DNA from: Gemmatimonadota bacterium
Lineage (GTDB): Bacteria; Latescibacterota; UBA2968; UBA8231
Reading direction: 5' to 3'
Assembly: GCA_018660835.1 (NCBI GenBank)
Contig: JABJJN010000014.1
Coordinates: forward strand, 124,001 to 188,000
DNA length: 64,000 nucleotides
Shown here: in pieces, positions 26,176-33,916 of the stretch
Layout of the letters: the number at the start of each line of letters is the position of its first letter
Position numbering within the stretch: position 1 is the stretch's first letter
The notes under the pieces: model-generated
Databases searched by the model: none
Seen by the model: the letters and a program-made list of their open reading frames with translations, nothing else
Told to the model about the DNA's origin: nothing
Program-made: the position numbers and the translations under genes

Positions 26176-26943
26176 ATGATGAGAAAAAGCAAGGTTCTGG
26201 AGAAAATTCGCGCCGGAAAATGTGCCCGCTTCTGCGCTATGGGTCACTATCTCCCTTTCTATATCCGCTACGCCGCACACCACGATTTCGACGGCATCTG
26301 GCTCGATCTCGAGCACCGGGCCATGGATCAGCGGGAGGTCCAGAGTGTCTTATCCATGTGCCATCAGCACGACATTGACGCCATGGTGCGGGCCCCCACC
26401 CAGGAGCGCACGAAGCTCTATCGCTATTTCGAGGATGGCGCCAGCGGTCTGTTGATGCCACTGGTGGACGATGTGGATGAGGCCCGGGCGATTGCACGAT
26501 CCGTGAAGTTCCCACCCATCGGCAATCGTGGCATCGACGGCGCAGGTCTCGATGCCGACTACGCGATCGACGTCGACAACTTCACCGACAATGCCAATGC
26601 GGAGACCTTCGTCATTCTGCAGATCGAGACCTTGAATGCCTTAGAACAGGCAGAGGAAATCGCCGGCGTCGAGGGTGTTGATGGCATCTTCGTCGGCCCC
26701 GCCGATCTGAGCCTGCGTCTCGGCCTGACCCCGGGAGCCCCGACCCTCAGCGAAGCCATGCAACAAGTGGCGGATGCCGCGGCCCGACAGGGTAAAGCCT
26801 GGGGCACTGCCGGGGGCGGCGTGGAAGAGTGGAAGCAATATCGCCAGATGGGGGCGCAACTGCTGATTGGTGCCGGTGATTTCGCTCTCAGAGATGTACT
26901 TGAAGAGGCGAAGGAGAATATGAACGCTGCGCTGGGAGACTAG
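26176..26943 (+). CDS. HpcH/HpaI aldolase family protein
   Basis: A class II pyruvate aldolase of about 255 residues. Diagnostic blocks are I-W-L-D-L-E-H, A-M-V-R-A-P (active-site Arg), V-I-L-Q-I-E-T (metal-binding Glu) and I-F-V-G-P-A-D-L-S (metal-binding Asp). Start may be the ATG at 26176 or the one at 26179; both sit behind CGAAGG. The family cleaves 2-keto-3-deoxy or 2-keto-4-hydroxy acids to pyruvate plus an aldehyde, which fits a sugar-acid catabolic pathway. A strong terminator follows. Confidence 0.92.
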   Translation: MMRKSKVLEKIRAGKCARFCAMGHYLPFYIRYAAHHDFDGIWLDLEHRAMDQREVQSVLSMCHQHDIDAMVRAPTQERTKLYRYFEDGASGLLMPLVDDVDEARAIARSVKFPPIGNRGIDGAGLDADYAIDVDNFTDNANAETFVILQIETLNALEQAEEIAGVEGVDGIFVGPADLSLRLGLTPGAPTLSEAMQQVADAAARQGKAWGTAGGGVEEWKQYRQMGAQLLIGAGDFALRDVLEEAKENMNAALGD

Positions 26944-26990
26944 TCTTCGCGGATCGTGCCCAGGCGCTCAGCACTCTATGCAGTGATCTC

Positions 26991-27024
26991 GTGGCCGCAC
27001 CCAATAAAGGGTGCGGCCACTTTT
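26991..27024 (+). terminator. Rho-independent terminator
   Basis: A perfect 12-bp stem GTGGCCGCACCC with loop AATAAA and the complementary arm, followed by TTTT. It ends the amidohydrolase-aldolase unit and separates it from the convergent BNR-like gene at 27046. On the minus strand there is no T-run after the stem, so it acts mainly on the plus strand. Confidence 0.93.
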
Positions 27025-27045
27025 CGCTTTAGGTTGCGAATCCTT

Positions 27046-28041
27046 CTAAACGAGACGAAGCTCAGCCAGATAGATGTGACACGGCGCCACACCTCGCCTC
27101 GAGCCCTCGTGGCTGGAATAGTAGGACAGCAACCCTCGACCACCGCCAAGGTCAACGAATCCCGGGTAGGAATTGTCACCACCACTTGGTAGCTCGGCCG
27201 CCTCGTGCAGGCGATCGTCCTCTAACCAATACAGACTCGTTACGGGATGATCCGGGTCCAACATCTTGCGGCCACCGACGAGAAGTCGGTCACCCCAGCG
27301 CGCGAGAAGTGGCCCACCCACGTTGCGGTCCAATTCGACGTGATCAAAGTGATCGTAGGGCGGACGCAGACGACTCAAGCGTGCAGGTACAGGATCTGCG
27401 CCACGCACCAAGGCCAGACAGGCACCATCTTCTTCGAAGAGAAACGCCGTCTCATCACCATAGCCATCGGCAAACAGGCCTGCTTTGTACCAGATGAGTC
27501 CGTCATCGCTGGCCAGCATGGCCGCCTGAATGAGTTCACGACGATTCTCATCCTGTCCCGGGGCGAACTCACGACGCCGACGACCACATAGATAGGCACG
27601 GTTGCCGTGGGCAGCGGCGCGCCAGATGTAGTGACCATAGGTCCCTTCCATCATGGTCGGCCCTGTCCAGACCACGCCGTCACGACTGCTGACAGCGTAG
27701 CCAAGGTGATCATTCATATCACGCTCATCACTATCGGCGAGCGGACACAGCCACGTGCCCGAGTAGACGAAGAGCTTGTCCTGAAAGAGCAGGAAGTGCG
27801 GATCCCGTACATCCCGACTGGGAACAGAGAAGCAGAACACTTCCTCCCAGTCGTTCACGCCGTCGTCACTCACCAGGACGTGAATCTTGGATGTCGGGAA
27901 AATCATGTGCCCTTCCGGGCAACTGCGATATGCCAGAAAGAATCTGCCCTGAAATTTGGCAAGATCGGTGAAGGCATTGTGCAGACCGTCATCGACGATT
28001 CTGTGAATCGCGTCGACTTCGATACGTGGCAGGTCACTCAT
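27046..28041 (-). CDS. BNR/beta-propeller glycoside hydrolase-like protein
   Basis: A 331-residue predicted five- or six-bladed beta-propeller. Repeating blades end in short Asp-box-like turns, such as V-S-D-D-G-V-N-D-W-E-E-V, S-S-R-D-G-V-V-W-T-G-P and A-S-D-D-G-L-I-W-Y-K-A. R-D-P-H-F and W-R-A-A-A-H are conserved-looking cores. It resembles sialidase-fold and GH43/GH130-like propellers, but I cannot place it in one family or confirm catalytic residues. There is no signal peptide. It converges on the terminator at 27 kb and stands alone. Confidence 0.7.
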   Translation of the reverse strand: MSDLPRIEVDAIHRIVDDGLHNAFTDLAKFQGRFFLAYRSCPEGHMIFPTSKIHVLVSDDGVNDWEEVFCFSVPSRDVRDPHFLLFQDKLFVYSGTWLCPLADSDERDMNDHLGYAVSSRDGVVWTGPTMMEGTYGHYIWRAAAHGNRAYLCGRRRREFAPGQDENRRELIQAAMLASDDGLIWYKAGLFADGYGDETAFLFEEDGACLALVRGADPVPARLSRLRPPYDHFDHVELDRNVGGPLLARWGDRLLVGGRKMLDPDHPVTSLYWLEDDRLHEAAELPSGGDNSYPGFVDLGGGRGLLSYYSSHEGSRRGVAPCHIYLAELRLV

Positions 28042-28139
28042 CTGATACTCGTCCCATCCTGATCGATTGTGTCGTGCGCCAGGTGATTGCGTTACTTACA
28101 CCATCCCTGCCGAAGAAACTCTGTTCTGTGGAGCCTACA

Positions 28140-28928
28140 ATGAGCACGACGAGTGTGCCAGCCTTTCCCGGATTTCTGGAAGAAATGACCGTCGAGCAAG
28201 TACGGGCTTTCGATCCCGAGATCGTCGTACTGCCACTGGGCTCAACCGAACCACACGGCCCACACCTGCCACTGGGAACTGACTGCTTCCAGGTCACCCG
28301 CCTGTGCCACATGGCCGTACGGAGTGCCAACGAGAATGGCGCTCGGGCGTTGCTGTATCCAACCCTTCCCATCACGAACAACGTGAACTTCCGTCACTTC
28401 CCCTTCGCCCTGCGCGTGGGCGTGCGCACCCTGATGCAGATGCTCATCGACATCGTCAGCCAGTGCTGGGATGATGGCATTCGCAAGGTTGTCTTCGTCA
28501 ATGGTCACGGGGGAAATCCGGCGACCCTCGACGCGACACTGCGCGAGATCGCCGGCATGGACAACATGCCTTTCGTCTGCTGGACCTGGGGCGCCTGGCC
28601 TGAAGGCGTCGAATATCCCATCGAACACGCATCAGATCATGGGGGCGAAGACGAGACATCTCGCATGCTGTGGATCAGACCGGATCTGGTGCGCCAGGAC
28701 CGCATGACGAACAACCCCTTCGGACAGCTACGGATCCCTGGCCTTCTCAAGAGCGCGAAGTTCGTGCGTCCCTGGCATCTATATGTCCCAGAAAGTGCGG
28801 GCGGCGAAACGCGTGCCTCTTCCGCAGAAAAAGGGCAGACGATCCTTGCCAACACGTCCACACAGTTGAGTAATTTGCTCGTAGAATTGTCTGCAGAGCC
28901 CTGGGACGAGCGTTTCCCCTACGTGTGA
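28140..28928 (+). CDS. Creatininase family protein
   Basis: A 262-residue creatininase-fold hydrolase, the second in the window. Motifs are L-P-L-G-S-T-E-P-H-G-P-H-L-P-L-G-T-D, V-F-V-N-G-H-G-G-N and A-S-D-H-G-G-E-D-E-T. I use the ATG at 28140, with GTGGAG upstream, rather than the open frame from 28026, which overlaps the divergent gene. It is only moderately like the creatininase at 15352. It likely cleaves a small amide; the substrate is unknown. Confidence 0.9.
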   Translation: MSTTSVPAFPGFLEEMTVEQVRAFDPEIVVLPLGSTEPHGPHLPLGTDCFQVTRLCHMAVRSANENGARALLYPTLPITNNVNFRHFPFALRVGVRTLMQMLIDIVSQCWDDGIRKVVFVNGHGGNPATLDATLREIAGMDNMPFVCWTWGAWPEGVEYPIEHASDHGGEDETSRMLWIRPDLVRQDRMTNNPFGQLRIPGLLKSAKFVRPWHLYVPESAGGETRASSAEKGQTILANTSTQLSNLLVELSAEPWDERFPYV

Positions 28929-28950
28929 GAGCTCTCGCTGCACCAGCACT

Positions 28951-29301
28951 TCACGTAGCCGTCGGCGGCCGCTCCACCAACATGCCGCCCGGATGGAAAT
29001 CCAGAATCTCCATCTTCTCAGCTGCCGTACAACCGAGCAGAATCTTCACCTCTACATCCTTCTTCTCAGGATCGGCAGTACAGACCACCGCATCGAAGAG
29101 CGCCTCTGCCATCGACCCACGCCACACATCGACGCCCTCACCATCCGCCGCCTGGGTGCCGGTCAGGTAACCATAGTCGAGGGGATAGATGATCTGACGG
29201 AGGCGCGGATGGGGCGCCCCCTTGGGTCTGTCGATGACGACCTCTCCCTGTAGTAGAAAGGCGTCTAGGTTGAGCCAGAAACCTGCACCGTCGTGAGCCA
29301 T
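28951..29301 (-). CDS. Inorganic pyrophosphatase-like protein (short)
   Basis: A 116-residue protein with the core of soluble pyrophosphatase: V-V-I-D-R-P-K-G, I-I-Y-P-L-D-Y-G-Y-L-T-G-T and D-G-E-G-V-D-V-W-R. Family enzymes have about 170 residues and a D-x-D-P-x-D metal motif; here the middle is D-G-E-G-V-D, with fewer acids, and the C-terminal third is missing. It may bind phosphate rather than hydrolyse pyrophosphate. It lies four bases after the msrB stop and is probably co-translated. Confidence 0.7.
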   Translation of the reverse strand: MAHDGAGFWLNLDAFLLQGEVVIDRPKGAPHPRLRQIIYPLDYGYLTGTQAADGEGVDVWRGSMAEALFDAVVCTADPEKKDVEVKILLGCTAAEKMEILDFHPGGMLVERPPTAT

Positions 29302-29304
29302 CTC

Positions 29305-29724
29305 TCAGTTGCCATTCTCTGCATCGTCGAAATCGAGGGCCGCCGAGTTGATGCAATAGCGCAGACCTGTCGGTGCCGGGCCATCCGGAAAAATGTGGCC
29401 GAGATGTCCACCACAGCTTGAGCACAACGCTTCCGTGCGAACCATGCCGTGTGTCGTGTCATTCTCTTCACTCACACGGCCATCGGCCTTGGGTTGTGTG
29501 AAACTCGGCCAACCACTGCCGGAGTCGAACTTGTCATCAGAAGCGAACAACGCTGCTTTGGAGCCAGCACAGACATAGGTCCCCGCAGCCTTGTTGTCGT
29601 TGAGTTGCCCTGTGAAAGGACGCTCAGTGCCCTTCTCACGCAAAACGGCGTATTGCTCAGGCGTCAACTGCTCACGCCACTGCTCATCACTCTTTTGCCC
29701 ATCACTCTTGTCGTTGTCGCCCAC
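29305..29724 (-). CDS. msrB: Peptide methionine (R)-S-oxide reductase MsrB
   Basis: A 139-residue MsrB. The catalytic Cys124 lies in R-Y-C-I-N-S-A, and the substrate motif G-W-P-S-F is present. Zinc-binding MsrB enzymes have two C-x-x-C pairs. The second (Cys101-S-S-Cys104) is intact, but the first reads Cys52-A-G-Ser55, so one zinc ligand is lost. The codon is TCC, one base from Cys. Translation starts at a GTG. The enzyme repairs oxidised methionine using thioredoxin. Confidence 0.92.
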   Translation of the reverse strand: MGDNDKSDGQKSDEQWREQLTPEQYAVLREKGTERPFTGQLNDNKAAGTYVCAGSKAALFASDDKFDSGSGWPSFTQPKADGRVSEENDTTHGMVRTEALCSSCGGHLGHIFPDGPAPTGLRYCINSAALDFDDAENGN

Positions 29725-29848
29725 TTGATATCCCGCCAGATTGAGTTCTGTCTTGAGTTTGTGATCACATCGCTGCGCCTGTTAAGTTACCCGTCGCCTT
29801 CGGAGGGAACAATGCGATGACACTCACAGATCGAGCAGCGGATATCCC

Positions 29849-30604
29849 ATGAATCAGTCACACGACCCACAGGCAGGCGACAAGACAGACGACGCAGAAG
29901 ATGTCATCGTGCTCTATCGCGGTGGCCGCCTACCCTCATGGGATCAACTCGACGCCACATTGCAGTTGGAATATCAGCAGGAGCATGTGGATACGATGCT
30001 CGCTGTCGCCCACGAGCACAGACTTCGAAACATCAACGGCTATCGTCTCATCGCCCCACACGGTGCCTGGGAGAGATTCTGGTCGATCGCATTTCCCTCT
30101 CTGGCGGGGGCGGAGGCCTGGATGTCGGCGGAAGTCGCGCCACCCTATGGCCGCTACGGTCACTACGAATACGATCTTGCCCGTCGATGGCGTCCTGACA
30201 GTCTGAGTTGGTTGCCGCAGCGCGAGATCACCTCGGGTGGTGCCGACCCAAGGCAGGTTCCTGCCCTGGCAGTAGACACGGGATCCATCGTCGTGCTCTG
30301 CTTCAGTCGTTGGCAGCGTGGCTCGGACGAAGTCACCCCAGTCGTTCGCGGCGACGAGCGCCGTCGGCAGCGACTACAGGATGTCGCCAGAGACCAGGGC
30401 CTGATCCACGGTGAGGTGTTTCACCTGGTTGGTTCCGGGCGAGACGGCGACCTGGCATGGGTTCTCGAATTTCCAGACCTCAGTGGCGCCGAAGCATGGA
30501 TCGACGCCGAGGTGGAACCACCAGGTGGCAGTTATCACGAACGCACCTACCATCTGGCCCGAAGATGGGCACCTGATTACTTCGTTACGTGGCCGGAGGC
30601 TTAA
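29849..30604 (+). CDS. Protein with internal tandem domain duplication, function unknown
   Basis: A 251-residue protein built from two similar halves, about residues 15-130 and 140-250. Each half ends with a closely matching block: F-P-S-L-A-G-A-E-A-W-M-S-A-E-V-x-P-P followed by Y-D-L-A-R-R-W, and F-P-D-L-S-G-A-E-A-W-I-D-A-E-V-x-P-P followed by Y-H-L-A-R-R-W. The size and alternation suggest two ferredoxin-like (dabb/EthD-type) modules, but I cannot assign the family. No signal peptide or membrane segment. It diverges from msrB. Confidence 0.75.
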   Translation: MNQSHDPQAGDKTDDAEDVIVLYRGGRLPSWDQLDATLQLEYQQEHVDTMLAVAHEHRLRNINGYRLIAPHGAWERFWSIAFPSLAGAEAWMSAEVAPPYGRYGHYEYDLARRWRPDSLSWLPQREITSGGADPRQVPALAVDTGSIVVLCFSRWQRGSDEVTPVVRGDERRRQRLQDVARDQGLIHGEVFHLVGSGRDGDLAWVLEFPDLSGAEAWIDAEVEPPGGSYHERTYHLARRWAPDYFVTWPEA

Positions 30605-30611
30605 GAGCGGC

Positions 30612-31448
30612 TTAGTGACCGGATGAATGGCGTTGGTGCCGACGTAGACCAACAAAGCTCGACACCCTCGAGAATGTTTCTGTCCAGATGGTGCCATTGC
30701 GCTCGGTGAGAAAGTCTGCCACCTCGATGAAAGTCGCCTCGTCGAGATCGGTCGATGACTCTCCGATCCCACCAAACACGAGCACAACCCAGCGCCCTTT
30801 GCTCACCCCTTCCTCAATGAATTCGATGATCTGCTCGGCCGTGCGGCCCCCAACATCCCATGCCTGCACGTAGGACAAATCCACTGACCATGGCTCATTG
30901 CTGATTCGGCGCGAACCGCCCCTGGCTGCCAGGAATTCGGATGCCACGAGAGGCACGTAGGATAGACGTGTCTGTCCCTTCCCGGTAAATGTCTCGTAGC
31001 AGGGATAGGCGAAGGTGCGACGCTCGGCGGGTATTTCCGGGAAGAGCACGTCGAGAACCGTCTGGGATGCTTCAACCGTCTCCCAGACTTGCTGCACTGA
31101 GAGGCGCTCCAGGCAGAAATCGGGATTGCTCGACTCGTGTGCGCATGAACATGGACTCGCACTGGAATGGTTGCCAATCTCGTGCCCCATGGCAGCTACT
31201 TCCTGCCAGGCTGCACCCTGGGCGAGCCATTCAGGTGTCGGCGCGGCGTTGACGAAGAAGGTGCCCTGCAGCCCACTCCTGGCGAGAATCGGCACCACAA
31301 CATCCAGATGTGATGATTTGCCGCCATCAAAAGTCAGGGAAACGGTGCCCTTGATCCCCGTCGGCCAGAAAGCCGCCGGTTCCTCCGCCCTTGCGGACCC
31401 CGCCATCAATCCAAATCCGACGAGTAGATAGAAGCATTGAGACCGCAT
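30612..31448 (-). CDS. Polysaccharide deacetylase-like (NodB) protein, exported
   Basis: A 278-residue protein. The ATG at 31448 gives a clear signal peptide (M-R-S-Q-C-F-Y-L-L-V-G-F-G-L-M-A-G-S-A-R-A). The NodB core is recognisable: L-T-F-D-G-G-K, M-G-H-E-I-G-N-H-S-S-A-S-P and the strand F-A-Y-P-C-Y. However, the second metal Asp of T-F-D-D-G is Gly, and the second His of the H-S/T-x-x-x-H pair is Pro. Metal-dependent deacetylation is therefore doubtful and it may be a carbohydrate-binding relative. Exported to the periplasm or outside. Confidence 0.8.
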   Translation of the reverse strand: MRSQCFYLLVGFGLMAGSARAEEPAAFWPTGIKGTVSLTFDGGKSSHLDVVVPILARSGLQGTFFVNAAPTPEWLAQGAAWQEVAAMGHEIGNHSSASPCSCAHESSNPDFCLERLSVQQVWETVEASQTVLDVLFPEIPAERRTFAYPCYETFTGKGQTRLSYVPLVASEFLAARGGSRRISNEPWSVDLSYVQAWDVGGRTAEQIIEFIEEGVSKGRWVVLVFGGIGESSTDLDEATFIEVADFLTERNGTIWTETFSRVSSFVGLRRHQRHSSGH

Positions 31449-31559
31449 GCACGAATCCTCCATTGTTCAGTTTCGTCTTCTGATACCATTCCTGACCAGA
31501 TCGATTATCGGCGCTGTCGCCGGGCTGTCAACCCAGCGCAGGAATCGGCAGACATGGTA

Positions 31560-31727
31560 ACCATTTAGTGGATTTTGACCAGATCTCCCAGTATTTTTAT
31601 CATATTTGTTAATATTTTCACCATGTGATTAATATTTTACTTGCACACAGCAATAATTTGTGTATTTATTCACATGACATCAAAATAGTGCATGTGAGAT
31701 GAGTTTTCGCGACTGAAGGATCTTGAT
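31560..31727 (+). promoter_or_regulatory. AT-rich control region before the DUF2089-DUF4097 pair
   Basis: This stretch is far richer in A and T than the surrounding sequence. TTAATATTTT occurs twice, at 31609 and 31629, exactly 20 bp apart, so on the same helical face. CATGTGA occurs near 31623 and again near 31691, with the inverse CACATG at about 31671. Together they suggest an operator-promoter region for the following gene, possibly bound by the DUF2089 regulator or a nucleoid protein. No clean -35/-10 pair was assigned. Confidence 0.55.
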
Positions 31728-32150
31728 ATGAGGAAAATGATTGAGCGCTGCCCCGCATGCGGCGATCACATGGCAGTGAGACGCATGGAGTGCGTCGCCT
31801 GCGACACGGCTGTAGACGGGCAGTTTCAGCCAAGTTCATTTGACCGCCTGTCCCCCGAGAGCCTGGCCTTCGTCGAGTTGTTCGTGCGCCGTAAGGGAAA
31901 TCTGAAGGAAATGGAGCGAGAACTCGCCGTTCCCTACAGCACGGTTCGACACCGACTCGATGATGTCGTGCGCGAACTCGAGGCATCCGCAGATCATCTG
32001 CCCCCCCCTGTTCACGAGCCCGCCCTCTCGCCCTCCGCTGAAGCCCCCGCGAAGGCTGGCGGGCGTCAGAATGTCCTGGAGCGCCTTGAAAAGGGCGAGA
32101 TCACCCCCGATGAAGCCATCAAACTGCTGGGAGGAACCGACGATGAGTGA
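31728..32150 (+). CDS. DUF2089 family regulator-like protein
   Basis: A 140-residue DUF2089 protein. A zinc ribbon (C-P-A-C-G and C-V-A-C) occupies residues 8-25, followed by a sigma-70-region-4-like helix-turn-helix: L-S-P-E-S-L-A-F-V-E-L-F-V, K-G-N-L-K-E-M-E-R-E-L and Y-S-T-V-R-H-R-L. The C-terminus is a proline-rich linker and a short helix, V-L-E-R-L-E-K-G-E-I-T-P-D-E-A-I-K-L-L. The family is paired with DUF4097 proteins and thought to be regulatory. The following gene's ATG overlaps its end by eight bases. GAAGGA precedes the ATG. Confidence 0.9.
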   Translation: MRKMIERCPACGDHMAVRRMECVACDTAVDGQFQPSSFDRLSPESLAFVELFVRRKGNLKEMERELAVPYSTVRHRLDDVVRELEASADHLPPPVHEPALSPSAEAPAKAGGRQNVLERLEKGEITPDEAIKLLGGTDDE

Positions 32151-33795
32151 AGATCGCAAGAAGGTCCTGGAGATGTTGTCGGAGGGTAAGATCAATGTTG
32201 AAGAGGCAGAGAGACTTCTCCAGGCCTTGGGAGAAGGATCGGGGGCCGACGAGGGCAGCAAGACCCAACACGTCTCACTGGATGATCTTGAAGACCAGAT
32301 CAAATCAGGCGTGGATGGGGTCCGCCGCACGGTTCAAGCCTCCATGCCGCGACTGCGCACAGTCATCCGCGATGCTGCCCCCGACGTAGAACGAATCGTC
32401 GAGGAAGCGACGGCATCGATTCCGGGCGTCGTAGAAGAGGTGACCAGGGCCATTCGTGATGCGATCGGCGCCACACGCTCCGTCAATGACGACCAGTTTC
32501 CAGCTCGTATTGAACGCAAGTTCGTCGAGCAGGCCCCCATCAGCCTCGATTCCGAAGTCGAATTGCACAACCCGAAGGGCCACATCGAAGTCGTCACGTG
32601 GGACGAAGAGCGTGTTCAAGCAGACGTACATCTGACCGTGCGCGCGCGCGACGAAGAGACGGCGAAGGCATTTGGCGACGAAGTCCAACTACTGCAGGAG
32701 CCTGGCAATGGCCGGCTCGTGCTGCGACCAGTCTTTCCACGCGGCAAGGAAGACGCCTCGTATCGCCTGGATATTCTCCTTCATATCCCACGACAGTTGC
32801 GTCTGAATCTGAAGACATCGCACGGCGATCTCGTCATTCCTGAGATGGAAAACGATGTCGTCCTCGGCGGACACCATGGCCAGTTGCGTCTGGCGGGCAC
32901 CTCTGCAGACGCGGGTATCGACCATCATCATGGCGAAGTCGAGGTCGGTCGCATTGGTGGCAAACTCGCCCTCAATGCGCACCACTCAGGTGTATCGGTA
33001 GACGAGGTAGTTCGTGACGCCAGCGTCAACGCCCACCACGGCGGCATCAGCCTTCGTCGCATCGGCGCAGATCTCGTCCTCAACTCACACCATGCACCGC
33101 TGGATGTAACAGAGGTCCATGGTGCGGCCGTCATCAATTCACACCACGCACCAGTGAGCCTCGACCAGGTGCAGGGCGAGGTCACCCTCAACTCCAATCA
33201 TGGTCCCGTCGCAGCGGGCGAAGTGGGGGGCAACCTGCATCTATCCAGCAACCACGGGCCCGTCGATATCAAGAGCGTCAGTGGCGACCTCTCCGCGCAG
33301 AACAGCCACGCGCCTCTCGTGGTTGGATCCGTCGGTCGCTCAGCTGTCGTGCGCAGCACCCATGGTCCCCTGGATCTTGGCCCTGTCGAGGGAGATGTCA
33401 CGATCGAGGCAGCACGCGGTCCAATCCACGTCGGTGGTGCCGGCGGTCGCGTGACGATTCGTGCCAGCCGCGGCGAGGTCAGGATCGACAATGCGAAGGG
33501 CGAAGTGATGGCGGAGAATAGTCGCGCCTCTATCATCATCGCCAACGATGAGCCCGTTCACGCGGCGTACACGCTCAGTAACAACCGTGGTGATGTAGAG
33601 ATCATCCTGCCCGACGGATCAGACGTTGAGGTCCAGGGCTTTGTCCGCAAAGGCAGCGTCGACACCGACCTTCCTCTCGCCGTGTCGGCGAATGGACAAC
33701 AAGGCCAGTCGGTGAATGGCCTCTTGGGCAAGGGCGGCTCCCAGGTACGGGCCGAGGTAGATAGCGGTCGACTCATCCTGCGGCAGCGTAGATAG
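32143..33795 (+). CDS. DUF4097-type beta-solenoid protein with histidine ladder
   Basis: A 550-residue protein starting at the ATG at 32143, eight bases inside the DUF2089 gene. Residues 5-27 form a SHOCT-like helix pair (K-V-L-E-M-L-S-E-G-K-I-N-V-E-E-A-E-R-L-L). Residues about 30-215 hold an amphipathic stretch and an introductory beta domain. Residues 224-478 form 14 consecutive beta-solenoid rungs, 13 of exactly 18 residues, and a fifteenth rung-like segment follows. Position four of the rung is His in eleven successive rungs, then Arg. No signal peptide. DUF4097 proteins include LiaG-like cell-envelope stress proteins; the role here is unknown. Confidence 0.88.
   Translation: MSEDRKKVLEMLSEGKINVEEAERLLQALGEGSGADEGSKTQHVSLDDLEDQIKSGVDGVRRTVQASMPRLRTVIRDAAPDVERIVEEATASIPGVVEEVTRAIRDAIGATRSVNDDQFPARIERKFVEQAPISLDSEVELHNPKGHIEVVTWDEERVQADVHLTVRARDEETAKAFGDEVQLLQEPGNGRLVLRPVFPRGKEDASYRLDILLHIPRQLRLNLKTSHGDLVIPEMENDVVLGGHHGQLRLAGTSADAGIDHHHGEVEVGRIGGKLALNAHHSGVSVDEVVRDASVNAHHGGISLRRIGADLVLNSHHAPLDVTEVHGAAVINSHHAPVSLDQVQGEVTLNSNHGPVAAGEVGGNLHLSSNHGPVDIKSVSGDLSAQNSHAPLVVGSVGRSAVVRSTHGPLDLGPVEGDVTIEAARGPIHVGGAGGRVTIRASRGEVRIDNAKGEVMAENSRASIIIANDEPVHAAYTLSNNRGDVEIILPDGSDVEVQGFVRKGSVDTDLPLAVSANGQQGQSVNGLLGKGGSQVRAEVDSGRLILRQRR
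32812..33576 (+). repeat. Eighteen-residue beta-solenoid rungs encoded by 54-bp repeats
   Basis: The region encodes 13 rungs of 18 residues, then a 21-residue rung. In each rung the fourth residue is His (rungs 1-11: TSH, GHH, HHH, AHH, AHH, SHH, SHH, SNH, SNH, NSH, STH) and then Arg (AAR, ASR, NSR). The third residue is also His in rungs 2-7. Rung consensus is NSHH-A/G-P-L-x-V-x-x-V-x-G-x-x-x-L. DNA similarity between rungs is low, so the repeat is old and held at protein level. Confidence 0.9.
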
Positions 33796-33824
33796 CGAAC
33801 TCTGTACGCAGTGTATCCCCGATT

Positions 33825-33856
33825 GTGCCTGGCACGCCTCTGACTGTGCCAGGCAC
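33825..33856. promoter_or_regulatory. Paired GTGCCnGGCAC palindromes
   Basis: GTGCCTGGCAC (33825-33835) and GTGCCAGGCAC (33846-33856) are each perfect dyads and are also complementary to each other. Their centres are 21 bp apart, two helical turns, as expected for two bound dimers. As RNA they could form an 11-bp hairpin, but no T-run follows, so a terminator is less likely. They lie between the DUF4097 and cyclase genes, about 60 bp before the cyclase ATG. Confidence 0.55.
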
Positions 33857-33916
33857 TTCGCGTTAGACAAGCGCCTGCCGTTGCGCTCGCCCTCCGCCCG
33901 GACGAAATTGCACTGC

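Noticed and set aside
33825..33856. Terminator after the DUF4097 gene
   Set aside because: The hairpin is stable but no T-run follows on either strand; paired palindromic operators fit better.
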